Shown: positions 39,735 to 47,317 of the stretch, in pieces
Position numbering within the stretch: position 1 is the stretch's first letter
How the letters are laid out: every line of letters begins with the position of its first letter
Assembly: GCA_944323075.1 (NCBI GenBank)
Contig: CALURC010000010.1
Coordinates: forward strand, 37,512-101,511
Origin: an uncultured Alistipes sp.
GTDB lineage: Bacteria > Bacteroidota > Bacteroidia > Bacteroidales > Rikenellaceae
DNA length: 64,000 nt
Reading direction: 5' to 3'
Made by a program: the position numbers and the translations under genes
Notes under the pieces: generated by a model
Databases searched by the model: none
The model's input: the letters and a program-made list of their open reading frames with translations, nothing else
Told to the model about the DNA's origin: nothing

Positions 39735-41324
39735 GTGTTTTTAAAACGTACGAAAAAAGACCAATCGGCCCGCAAAGGTATTGGCCGTAAAAAGCTCATC
39801 TGGATCATCATTGCAGCTTTAGCCGTAGGAAGCAGCATCACCATCGGATTAAACAGAATTTATATACAGAGTTCGAGTGACGAATATTGTCAGTCGTGTC
39901 ACATTCATCCGGAAGCAGACAAAAGCTGGAAACTATCGAGTCATCACAACAGCAAAAGCGGGGTCGTAACAGGATGTGCAGAATGTCACCTTCCCCCACG
40001 TGGATCTTTCGACTACTTTAAAGCCAAAGCCAAAACCGGATTGAAGGACATTTGGGGCTATTGGACCAAAGACAGTGCAGATTTTGACTGGGAAAGCAAA
40101 AAACAGCTGGAACATGCCGTAACGATTGTTTATAACGAATCCTGCAAAGAGTGCCACAAACAACTTTTCCCTTCGCGTCTGACCCAAGAGGGAATCACAG
40201 CTCACCTCTACTACGAAGAGAACGAGGAGAAACTCGATCTGCAGTGTATCAGTTGCCACCTCGACGTAGGACACTATGATCCGAATTACCAGCACTCCCA
40301 AATGACAGGCATTCCCCAATCGTCCGAAACAAAAAATGACACACTGTACACCTCCGCAACTACAGTAACCGAGTTTGCTGATTTCACAGAGACCATACCG
40401 GGAACAGCCGTATCCTTTAATATGAAGGCAATTCCAGGAGGTTCATTCACAATGGGTAGCCCTGAAGATGAACCGTTCCGCAAAGAGGATGAAGGTCCTA
40501 CACACACTGTAAATATATCCCCATTCTTTATGGGCGAAACTGAAGTAACATGGGATCAATATTGGGCATTCTACGCCGAAACCATGTCAGAAGGCCGTAC
40601 CCCACCCGCTGTGGTATATGCAAACAACTCGAATCCCGAAGCCGATGCCATCAGTGGCCCGACTCCACCGTTCGGAATTCCAGATCAGGGTTGGGGCGGA
40701 GGCGAACGACCCGCAATCACCATGACCCATTACGCAGCAGAAACATTCTGTCAATGGCTGTCGAAAAAAACAGGTAAAAAATATCGGCTGCCGACTGAAG
40801 CCGAATGGGAATATGCGGTACGAGGCGGTACGCAAACTCCCTATTTCTTTGAGGGTAATCCGAAAAAACTCTCTGATAAAGGATTCTGGCGTAAATTCTT
40901 CGACGCAGACACGACCAATATTGATCGCTACGTCGTGTACAGCAAAAACAGCCAAAACAGGACCCAGGAACCATCGGCCGTTCAAGCCAATCCTTTCGGG
41001 CTAAAAAATATGCTGGGTAATGTATTAGAGTATTGTTCAGACTGGTATGCCGAAGACGCCTACTCTCAATTAACGGATGGAGTGACGGATCCGAAAGGCC
41101 CTGCATCGGGCGAGGAGCATGTTGTACGAGGCGGACAATACTTTGACGATGCTTCTGATCTCCGTTCAGCAGCTCGTGGACATACCGAACACGACAAATG
41201 GCTGAAAACCGATCCGCAGAATCCGAAAAGTATCTGGTGGTATTCCGACATCCGGAGTATCGGATTCCGAGTGGTGTGTGAGCCCATCACAACGGAAACC
41301 CAAACGACACCGACAAACCAATAA
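39735..41324 (+). CDS. Tetraheme NapC/NrfH-like cytochrome c fused to a SUMF1-like domain
   Basis: A 529-residue fusion. The N-terminus has a membrane anchor (about residues 22-42) and then four CxxCH heme sites, at Cys52, Cys81, Cys137 and Cys171, in the arrangement of NapC/NrfH quinol-oxidising cytochromes. From about residue 220 to the end is a formylglycine-generating-enzyme/SUMF1-like domain (IPGGSFTMGSPEDEP, YRLPTEAEWEYAVRGG, IGFRVVC). The active-site cysteine region of true SUMF1 (RYRCAAR) reads DLRSAARG here, so sulfatase-type formylglycine activity is unlikely. Both parts should face the periplasm. Start is GTG. It leads a group with two Tat-type lipoprotein enzymes and may pass electrons from them or to them. 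Confidence 0.83.
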   Translation: MFLKRTKKDQSARKGIGRKKLIWIIIAALAVGSSITIGLNRIYIQSSSDEYCQSCHIHPEADKSWKLSSHHNSKSGVVTGCAECHLPPRGSFDYFKAKAKTGLKDIWGYWTKDSADFDWESKKQLEHAVTIVYNESCKECHKQLFPSRLTQEGITAHLYYEENEEKLDLQCISCHLDVGHYDPNYQHSQMTGIPQSSETKNDTLYTSATTVTEFADFTETIPGTAVSFNMKAIPGGSFTMGSPEDEPFRKEDEGPTHTVNISPFFMGETEVTWDQYWAFYAETMSEGRTPPAVVYANNSNPEADAISGPTPPFGIPDQGWGGGERPAITMTHYAAETFCQWLSKKTGKKYRLPTEAEWEYAVRGGTQTPYFFEGNPKKLSDKGFWRKFFDADTTNIDRYVVYSKNSQNRTQEPSAVQANPFGLKNMLGNVLEYCSDWYAEDAYSQLTDGVTDPKGPASGEEHVVRGGQYFDDASDLRSAARGHTEHDKWLKTDPQNPKSIWWYSDIRSIGFRVVCEPITTETQTTPTNQ

Positions 41325-41342
41325 ACCTAAATATTAACTGAT

Positions 41343-42704
41343 ATGAGCAAAGATAACAAGATTACAAGAAGAGAGTTTCTCTCTTACTCGGCATTGGCAG
41401 GTGTTGCCGGCGCTATGGGATTTTCGCCCCTTTTGACCTCGTGTAAAGGAGACAAAGCAGTAGCTTACACTCCACTGAAAGCTCCCGGAGAATACTATGT
41501 TCCGGAATTGCCCGACAAAGCAGTCGACGGCAAAGAGCTGAAAGCCGGTGTGATCGGTTGCGGCGGGCGTGGCTCGGGTGCTGCCGAAAACTTTTTAAAT
41601 GCAGCCAATGGGGTTACGATTACCGCACTGGGCGATGTATTCGATGACCGTCTGCAAGGTCTTAAAAACTCATTGAAAGAGAAATATCAGATAGACGTCC
41701 CGGCCGATAAATGTTTCACCGGTTTCGATGCCTACCAGAAAGTCATCGACTCGGGCGTTGATGTAGTAATCATTGCTACTCCGCCGTTTTTCCGTCCGGA
41801 ACACTTCAGATATGCCGTTGAAAAAGGGGTACACTGCTTCCTCGAAAAACCGATCTGCGTCGATCCCGAAGGGTACCGCACCATCATGGCGACTGCAAAA
41901 CAGGCTCAGGCCAAAGGCTTATGCGTCGTAACAGGAACGCAACGCCACCACCAACGTTGCTACGTTGAATCCTATAAGAAAGTGCAGGAAGGTTTGATCG
42001 GAGAGATCACCGGAGGAAACGTATATTGGAATCAACCGATGCTGTGGTACCGCAACCGTGAAAACGGGTGGTCGGACATGGAGTGGATGATCCGCGATTG
42101 GGTGAACTGGAAATGGCTCTCTGGAGACCACATCGTAGAACAACACGTACACAACATCGACGTGTTCACATGGTTCTCGGGATACAAACCCGTTCGCGCA
42201 ACCGGTTTCGGAAGCCGCCAACGCCGTGTTACGGGAGATCAATACGATAACTTCAGCGTCGATTTCGAATTTGACAACGGAGTCCATATGCACAGCATGT
42301 GCCGCCAGATTGACGGTTGCGACTCGAATGTCAGTGAGTTCATTCAAGGGACGAAAGGATCATGGAACAGCGTCGATTTCGCGATTCGGGATCTGCAAGG
42401 TAATATCGTATGGCAATACGACGCAGCGAGTGAAGAGGGACGCCAAAACGATCCGTACACGCTCGAACATGTGAACTGGATCTCCTGCATCCGCAACAAC
42501 ACGCCGATCATGCAAGCCGAAGAGACTGCCCTATCGAACATGATGGCCATTATGGGACGTGAGTCGGCCTATACGGGCAAATCCGTAACATGGGACGAAA
42601 TGACCGCATCACCGCTGAACCTCGCTCCGGCAAAACTGGAACTCGGTCCGATGGACATGAAGATCTACACCGTTGCCGTACCGGGAACCGGCCAAGAGAA
42701 ATAA
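41343..42704 (+). CDS. Tat-exported lipoprotein Gfo/Idh/MocA-family oxidoreductase
   Basis: A 453-residue NAD(P)-dependent sugar oxidoreductase-like protein. The N-terminus has the twin-arginine motif RREFLSYS and a hydrophobic stretch ending LLTSC, a lipobox, so it is predicted to be exported folded and lipidated. The Rossmann domain starts AGVIGCGGRGSG; the EKPICVDP motif supplies the family Lys-Pro, and SGDHIVEQHVHNIDVF carries the probable catalytic His/Asp. Family members such as glucose-fructose oxidoreductase keep a tightly bound NADP when exported by Tat. The substrate is unknown. It is 18 bases downstream of the cytochrome fusion. Confidence 0.87.
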   Translation: MSKDNKITRREFLSYSALAGVAGAMGFSPLLTSCKGDKAVAYTPLKAPGEYYVPELPDKAVDGKELKAGVIGCGGRGSGAAENFLNAANGVTITALGDVFDDRLQGLKNSLKEKYQIDVPADKCFTGFDAYQKVIDSGVDVVIIATPPFFRPEHFRYAVEKGVHCFLEKPICVDPEGYRTIMATAKQAQAKGLCVVTGTQRHHQRCYVESYKKVQEGLIGEITGGNVYWNQPMLWYRNRENGWSDMEWMIRDWVNWKWLSGDHIVEQHVHNIDVFTWFSGYKPVRATGFGSRQRRVTGDQYDNFSVDFEFDNGVHMHSMCRQIDGCDSNVSEFIQGTKGSWNSVDFAIRDLQGNIVWQYDAASEEGRQNDPYTLEHVNWISCIRNNTPIMQAEETALSNMMAIMGRESAYTGKSVTWDEMTASPLNLAPAKLELGPMDMKIYTVAVPGTGQEK

Positions 42705-42734
42705 TTTACCGACAATCTAACGGTTGCCAAGCCA

Positions 42735-42770
42735 GAAAACGGGTATAAATCAGGGTTTATACCCGTTTTC
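42735..42770 (+). terminator. Hairpin between the oxidoreductase and cupin genes
   Basis: A perfect 15-bp stem (42735-42749 with 42756-42770, loop tcaggg) lies 30 bases after the oxidoreductase stop and 17 bases before the cupin ATG. It ends in ttttc rather than a long T-run, so it may terminate only in part. Confidence 0.6.
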
Positions 42771-42787
42771 CGGATAAAAACCAAACC

Positions 42788-43252
42788 ATGAAGATCATCG
42801 ACAAAGCCCTACTCGACCGTACCTCGAAGGAGGCGCGAAAAGAGAGTCGCTTACGAAAAAACTATAACTTACACGAGCGCCTCTGCGATCCGGTCAACCG
42901 ATTGCTCAACGCACTTGAGCCCGGGACCTATATCCCGGTACATCGCCACAGCCATCCGGCCAAAGACGAAACCATTATCGTTTTGCGGGGAAGTGTCGTC
43001 TCAGTAATTTTCGATGACGCGGGAAATATCATAGAACGTGTGGAGGTCGATCCGACACATGGGGTATACGGCTTCGATATTCCGGCCGGCCAATGGCACG
43101 GTCTATTGGTCAAGGAGAGCGGAACCGTCGTTTTCGAGGTCAAAAAAGGGCCTTTTACTCCGTTATCGGAAGAGGACATCGCTCCATGGGCACCACGGAC
43201 CGACGATCAGGAGGGAATCGCTCGATACCTGAATCGACTCTCCGAGGAGTAA
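42788..43252 (+). CDS. WbuC-family cupin protein
   Basis: A 154-residue single-domain cupin. The WbuC family is recognised by the N-terminal KIIDKALLDRTSKEAR and RKNYNLHE segments, NALEPGTYIPVHRHSHPAKDE (first cupin motif with the metal-binding HxH) and DIPAGQWHGLLV (second motif His). WbuC genes occur with O-antigen and other sugar-biosynthesis genes; the reaction is not well established. It has no signal peptide, unlike its two neighbours, so it is probably cytoplasmic. It follows a hairpin and precedes the TIM-barrel gene by 36 bases. Confidence 0.82.
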   Translation: MKIIDKALLDRTSKEARKESRLRKNYNLHERLCDPVNRLLNALEPGTYIPVHRHSHPAKDETIIVLRGSVVSVIFDDAGNIIERVEVDPTHGVYGFDIPAGQWHGLLVKESGTVVFEVKKGPFTPLSEEDIAPWAPRTDDQEGIARYLNRLSEE

Positions 43253-43288
43253 TCCATTACAGAAAAATTTCTCAAAACAGATAAAAAC

Positions 43289-44203
43289 ATGAAAAGACGT
43301 GATTTCTTAAAAACATCGCTGCTGAGCGGAGCCGCCATGGCAGTTGCTCCGATGCAGCTATTCACAAGCTGCTCCGATGGCGAAAAAGAGCAAGCGGCAG
43401 CACCCGCTCCCGAACTGAAAATCTCCTTTCAGGAGGGAAATGCCCCGGGAGAGACTCTGGCCGAAAAATTCGACTACATGGAGGCCAACGGAGTCGTAGG
43501 TTTCGAACCGGGAGGCGGAAATCTGGCCAGCAGAGTCGAAGAGCTCAAAAAACTGCTTAACGGCCGCAACATCAAGGTAAGTGCAATTTGCGCCGGATTC
43601 CAGGGATTTATCCTGTCGGAGGACGAAGCCGTACGGCAAGAGTTCGACCGCACGATGCGTGAAATCATCGCTGCTGCCGGCGAGCTGGGATCGACGGGAG
43701 TCATCATGGTACCCGCTTTCAACGCCCAAGTACCGGTTATGCCCCATACGATGGCTACGCGCGACTACCTGATCGAACAACTGCGCCTGCTCGGGGATTA
43801 TGCCGTACAGTGCGGAACCACGGTCATCCTCGAACCGCTGAACCGCAACGAAGCCTTCTACTTGCGCCAAGTGGCCGACGCCGCATCGATTTGCCGCGAT
43901 GCCAACAACGCCGGAGTGAAATGTATGGGTGACTTCTGGCACATGACCTTTGAAGAGACGTCGGACTACGGTGCTTTCTTCTCGGCCGGAGAGTACCTTC
44001 AGCACGTCCACATCGCCAGCCGAGGCACGCGGAACACTCCGGGAGAAGATGGTGAAGTGGACAATTATGTAGAAGGATTTCGGGCGTTGAAGGCCATGAA
44101 TTATCCGAACTATGTCAGCTTCGAATGCGGATGTAAGGGAGACCGGGCACAAAGCATTCCGGCAGCATTGCAACTGATCCGCCAACAATGGGAAATGGCT
44201 TAA
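43289..44203 (+). CDS. Tat-type lipoprotein sugar-phosphate isomerase/epimerase-like TIM barrel
   Basis: A 304-residue protein of the xylose-isomerase-like/hydroxypyruvate-isomerase-like TIM-barrel superfamily. It begins with a twin-arginine motif (KRRDFLKTS) and a lipobox (LFTSC), and the lipidated Cys would be followed by SDGEKE, an acidic stretch like the surface-export signals known for Bacteroidetes lipoproteins. Probable metal ligands are the Glu in VILEPLNRNE, Asp and His in MGDFWHMTFEE, His in HVHIASRG and Glu in YVSFECGC. Such enzymes isomerise or epimerise free or keto sugars. Pairing with an exported Gfo/Idh/MocA enzyme suggests successive steps on one sugar. Confidence 0.83.
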   Translation: MKRRDFLKTSLLSGAAMAVAPMQLFTSCSDGEKEQAAAPAPELKISFQEGNAPGETLAEKFDYMEANGVVGFEPGGGNLASRVEELKKLLNGRNIKVSAICAGFQGFILSEDEAVRQEFDRTMREIIAAAGELGSTGVIMVPAFNAQVPVMPHTMATRDYLIEQLRLLGDYAVQCGTTVILEPLNRNEAFYLRQVADAASICRDANNAGVKCMGDFWHMTFEETSDYGAFFSAGEYLQHVHIASRGTRNTPGEDGEVDNYVEGFRALKAMNYPNYVSFECGCKGDRAQSIPAALQLIRQQWEMA

Positions 44204-44232
44204 TAAAATAAGCCATACCACATACTTTTATT

Positions 44233-44272
44233 AAAAAAATAGGAAAATCAAATTATTTTCCTATTTTTTTTG
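44233..44272 (+). terminator. Rho-independent terminator after the TIM-barrel gene
   Basis: A perfect 16-bp stem (44233-44248 with 44255-44270, loop caaatt) ends in a run of eight T. It lies 29 bases after the stop codon. Confidence 0.85.
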
Positions 44273-44280
44273 TATCTTTC
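44273..44280 (+). promoter_or_regulatory. Possible −7 element for the unknown lipoprotein gene
   Basis: TATCTTTC differs from TAnnTTTG at the last base and lies 25 bases before the ATG at 44306. The match is weak. Confidence 0.3.
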
Positions 44281-44305
44281 GAGAAACTACTTAAAACTAC
44301 GCGCT

Positions 44306-45394
44306 ATGGAAAAGATTACTTTTCTATTTTTAAATTTTCTTTTATTCGGTAGTTTCTTTTCATGTAAAACTGACAACGCCGGAGAAATTAAAGAAGCGAT
44401 ACACTTCGACACCACGTACCTCTCCTGTGACCAAGGGATGGAGACCGCCATCCTCTTAAATGACACATTATATGTCTTCTCACCCAGAGTATCGAGCTCT
44501 CTTGGTCAAAGCGACACAGTGCAAAAGATGTACTGTTTTAACAAACAAGGTGAAAAATTATTTGAGATAGTCTTAGACAGCCTGTTTCATAACTACTATT
44601 ACCTCTTTCCTGCCAACAACCAACTCTATGCCTCTGTTCGGTTAAATAACGAGGACGCAACCCTCCGATTCGATCCATCTCTGCACAAATGGATTCCTGC
44701 CGAGGGGGTAAAACCTGCTCCTTTGTTCGAAGACGAAAACTACATCGTCACCTCAAGCAGCAGCGGAGAATGGGGTGGCACGATCTTTCTCACCTCGAAG
44801 CAGGACGGAAAAACCTACGAAGGGGCATCTTTGAGTCCGATACAAGTAGTGAAAAAAGACGGAGTCTACTACATTTCGAACGCACTTGAACACATGAGTG
44901 GCCATAGCACGATATATGCGATCGAGGATCCGCTAAAAATGGCCGTTTTCAAGAACGATCGTCCAACCGCCGATAGTCTGATCCATCTCCGGGAATCCAC
45001 ATCAACACAAGGCCTAAAAATGATCGCAGATTATGGAGCATACAAAAAGCCGACAGGTCAATTTACGGAACCGGCAGGTGATACCGTTTACGTAATGCAA
45101 CCCGCCATGCTATTGAGTTCGTTTATCCACAAAAATGATCTCTACTACATATACGCTGACACGGCCGTCCACATTTTCCGGATCAATCCAACCTCCGAAT
45201 CGACTGTAACCGATATACAAGACCCTCGTGTTGAAATACTCTACACATTCACAACTCCGATGAGTGCAAGTCCGTGGCTCAAATATAGTCAGACCAACTA
45301 TCACCAACTCTTTTTCCTTACTGGCGAAGGTGGAGCCATCATGGAAGTTGTTCCGGATGCGATTTATCTTCATACACTCGTCAATAAAAAGTAA
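44306..45394 (+). CDS. Uncharacterised lipoprotein
   Basis: A 362-residue protein that I do not recognise. The N-terminus, MEKITFLFLNFLLFGSFFSC, is a lipoprotein signal with Cys at residue 20, so it is predicted to be membrane-attached in the envelope. The rest is rich in aromatic, Asp and Thr residues in short beta-strand-like stretches (DTLYVFSPRV, YCFNKQGEKLFEIV, DAIYLHTL), which suggests a beta-propeller-like fold, but no repeat is clear. An in-frame earlier ATG at 44270 overlaps the upstream terminator and is not preferred. Terminators on both sides make it a single-gene unit. Confidence 0.7.
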   Translation: MEKITFLFLNFLLFGSFFSCKTDNAGEIKEAIHFDTTYLSCDQGMETAILLNDTLYVFSPRVSSSLGQSDTVQKMYCFNKQGEKLFEIVLDSLFHNYYYLFPANNQLYASVRLNNEDATLRFDPSLHKWIPAEGVKPAPLFEDENYIVTSSSSGEWGGTIFLTSKQDGKTYEGASLSPIQVVKKDGVYYISNALEHMSGHSTIYAIEDPLKMAVFKNDRPTADSLIHLRESTSTQGLKMIADYGAYKKPTGQFTEPAGDTVYVMQPAMLLSSFIHKNDLYYIYADTAVHIFRINPTSESTVTDIQDPRVEILYTFTTPMSASPWLKYSQTNYHQLFFLTGEGGAIMEVVPDAIYLHTLVNKK

Positions 45395-45479
45395 TTTACA
45401 GACCAAACAAGTAACATTCGCAGATACTTTGCAACAAACCTATACAAACGCTATTTAGATAACTCTCCAATATCTATCC

Positions 45480-45520
45480 TACCGAGTAGCTTTGAACCAA
45501 GCTACTCGGTATTTGTTTTA
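45480..45520 (+). terminator. Terminator after the unknown lipoprotein gene
   Basis: A perfect 13-bp stem (45480-45492 with 45499-45511, loop of six) is followed by tttgtttta. It lies about 85 bases past the stop codon. Confidence 0.75.
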
Positions 45521-46215
45521 AGAACAAAATAAATCGAACCGAATTTGCTATTTTAGCTTACTATCACTCATCTTCAAAATATCTCTATAAACGAACTTCA
45601 ATCCTTGCTTCTGATACTCATCTTGGTATCATCCCCTCTCGCTACTGTTTCGGATGTGAGTCTTTAGATCATAACACATCTGTAGCCATTACAGAAAACA
45701 CCGGATAAAAAGCCTTCGACGAGCCCACTGTTCTGCTGTAAACCAAATATCTGGTCCATTTTGTTCCTGACATGCACCGTCCCCACATGACATACATAAT
45801 TTCATTCCTTCAAACTATTGGGTCATCGTTGGCATTCAGAAGAAATAATACCACAGCGTTTAGAATAACATGCTCACAGCAAGTTCTCATGATTAAAACG
45901 CCACAGAATGGCACAAATTTCTTAACCACAGTATAACTGAAGAGCAAACAAAAATCACGTAAAACACGACAAAGGAGCGGGTCTCGACAATGCAAAAGAC
46001 AGTATTATCGCATATGACATTATTCATGAAAATACAACTATTTTCAATCCTGAGTTTATAGAGAAAATGAATTTGAAGGAAAACAATTACTAAAAAGAGA
46101 AATGCGATATGTCGATGCCCTCAATCATATTTTCAGGCAATAAACACACTTTAAAAATATGGTTTAGTTCTACGATGCCAAGTACATTTTGAAAGATCCA
46201 TATTTCTCATACGAA
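45512..46215. pseudogene. Region of decayed coding sequence
   Basis: About 700 bases have no complete gene but contain short coding-like runs broken by stops and frame changes. The clearest, on the plus strand near 45970-46091, reads DKGAGLDNAKDSIIAYDII and continues to about KENNY before a TAA. A second in another frame (about 46097-46141) begins REMRYVDALNHIF, and a third (about 46168-46215) includes YDAKYILKDPYFSYE. I cannot name the parent gene. Alternatively these runs are chance. It adjoins the 3' end of a tRNA gene. Confidence 0.4.
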
Positions 46216-46260
46216 ACAAAAAAGAAAGGAGACACTGAAAATTTCAGTGTCTCCTTTCTT
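46212..46260 (-). terminator. Terminator of tRNA-Thr
   Basis: A near-perfect palindrome (46222-46240 with 46242-46260) lies directly next to the 3' end of the minus-strand tRNA gene and is followed on that strand by TTTTTTG, as expected of a rho-independent terminator. Confidence 0.8.
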
Positions 46261-46264
46261 TTCG

Positions 46265-46337
46265 AGCCACAAGTGGGACTCGAACCCACGACCTTTTCGT
46301 TACGAATGAAATGCTCTACCAACTGAGCTATTGTGGC
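46265..46337 (-). tRNA. tRNA-Thr (anticodon CGT)
   Basis: The 73-base cloverleaf on the minus strand has acceptor arms GCCACAA/TTGTGGC, D-arm GCTC/GAGC, anticodon loop TTCGTAA with anticodon CGT, and T-arm GTGGG/CCCAC with loop TTCGAGT. It reads the threonine codon ACG. CCA is not encoded. The anticodon stem TTTCA/CGAAA has an A-C mismatch at the pair closing the loop (31-39). Confidence 0.93.
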
Positions 46338-46433
46338 AGCACAAGAATTACCTATGGGTTATCCTTTGCGAGTGCAAATTTCATAAAATTAATTGAATTT
46401 CCTACAAAAACATCAATTTTTTTTACTACAAAA

Positions 46434-47195
46434 TTAACGGTCCTTCAATATCCGTTGTAAAACTTCCGGTTCATTTGTCGTAATATAATCTGCTCCTTTA
46501 TCGATTAACCACCTCATATTCTCTTCATCGTCCACAGTCCATACATTAACAGTCAAGCCCAATTTTTTCGCCTCACTGAACCAATCCTCATGTGCGCGCA
46601 TTGTTCCAATATGGTAATCCAGCCCGCTATAACCTAAATCAGAAAGTTGCTGCGGTGTCAACTCACCTCCTAAATAGGCCACTTTTGCCCGCGAATCCTT
46701 TTCAATAAGACGTTCACAAATATTACGACTAAATGAAATATACTCTACTTTTTTCTCCATTTTCGCATTGTGAACCAAATCCAGAACTGCATCTACAGCA
46801 GCATTCTCTTTTTGTTGTGTATCATGAGGCTTTATCTCGATTATCAGCTTCGTTTTATTTTGCTTATCCGCTTCTTTTAAGACGTCAGTCAATAAAGGTA
46901 ATGATTCCCCATTAGATAATTTAATCTCTTGCGTTTGTGCGTAGGTCATATCATCTATACGCTTGCCATTAATCGAAGAATCATGAAATAAGACCACCTT
47001 ACCATCCGTCGTAATATACACATCAAGCTCAGATCCATAGGCTTTAATAGACAATGCGTTTTTCAAAGAACTCATTGAATTTTGAGTTGAATTTTCAACT
47101 TTCCAATGCCCTCTATGGGCAATTACTCCTGGATCTTTGCCAAATACACCAACTGAACATCCTAAAAGGAACAGTGATAAAACTATTTTTTTCAT
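46434..47195 (-). CDS. Exported glycerophosphodiester phosphodiesterase
   Basis: A 253-residue GDPD-family enzyme with a TIM-barrel fold. It hydrolyses glycerophosphodiesters to glycerol-3-phosphate and an alcohol. Conserved residues are HRG in VIAHRGHW, the Glu-Leu-Asp of GSELDVYITTDG and the catalytic His in VVLFHDSSINGKR. An N-terminal signal sequence (about residues 1-19) includes LLGC, which could be a lipobox, so the enzyme acts in the envelope. It lies downstream of the tandem SusC/SusD genes on the same strand, but a terminator separates them. Confidence 0.87.
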   Translation of the reverse strand: MKKIVLSLFLLGCSVGVFGKDPGVIAHRGHWKVENSTQNSMSSLKNALSIKAYGSELDVYITTDGKVVLFHDSSINGKRIDDMTYAQTQEIKLSNGESLPLLTDVLKEADKQNKTKLIIEIKPHDTQQKENAAVDAVLDLVHNAKMEKKVEYISFSRNICERLIEKDSRAKVAYLGGELTPQQLSDLGYSGLDYHIGTMRAHEDWFSEAKKLGLTVNVWTVDDEENMRWLIDKGADYITTNEPEVLQRILKDR

Positions 47196-47219
47196 TTTGA
47201 GTATAATTAAAACCGTTTA

Positions 47220-47250
47220 TAAAGGTAAACATTTATACTTTTTCAAACAA
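47220..47250 (-). promoter_or_regulatory. Candidate promoter for the GDPD gene
   Basis: On the minus strand TTG (47248-47250) is followed after 20 bases by TACCTTTA (47220-47227), one mismatch from TAnnTTTG. The ATG is 24 bases further. Confidence 0.4.
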
Positions 47251-47263
47251 GACTCAACTAATT

Positions 47264-47300
47264 ATAAACAAAAAAGAGACGGAAGTACCGTCTCTTTTTT
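47264..47300 (-). terminator. Terminator after the second susD gene
   Basis: A perfect 13-bp stem (47270-47282 with 47288-47300, loop of five) carries gagacgg/ccgtctc, with T-runs on both strands. It lies 17 bases past the susD stop and can also act on plus-strand transcripts. Confidence 0.8.
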
Positions 47301-47317
47301 GTTTATACAAACACTCC

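Noticed and set aside
39735-41324. Sulfatase-maturing formylglycine enzyme
   Set aside because: The active-site Cys region is not conserved and no sulfatase gene is nearby.
45810-45995. 61-codon minus-strand frame near the tRNA
   Set aside because: It is short, Cys/Val-rich and unlike any family, and lies in a region that looks decayed on the plus strand.
46265-46337. tRNA gene as an active attachment site
   Set aside because: No second copy of the tRNA 3' end and no integrase gene were seen in the window, so only a weak historical inference is kept.
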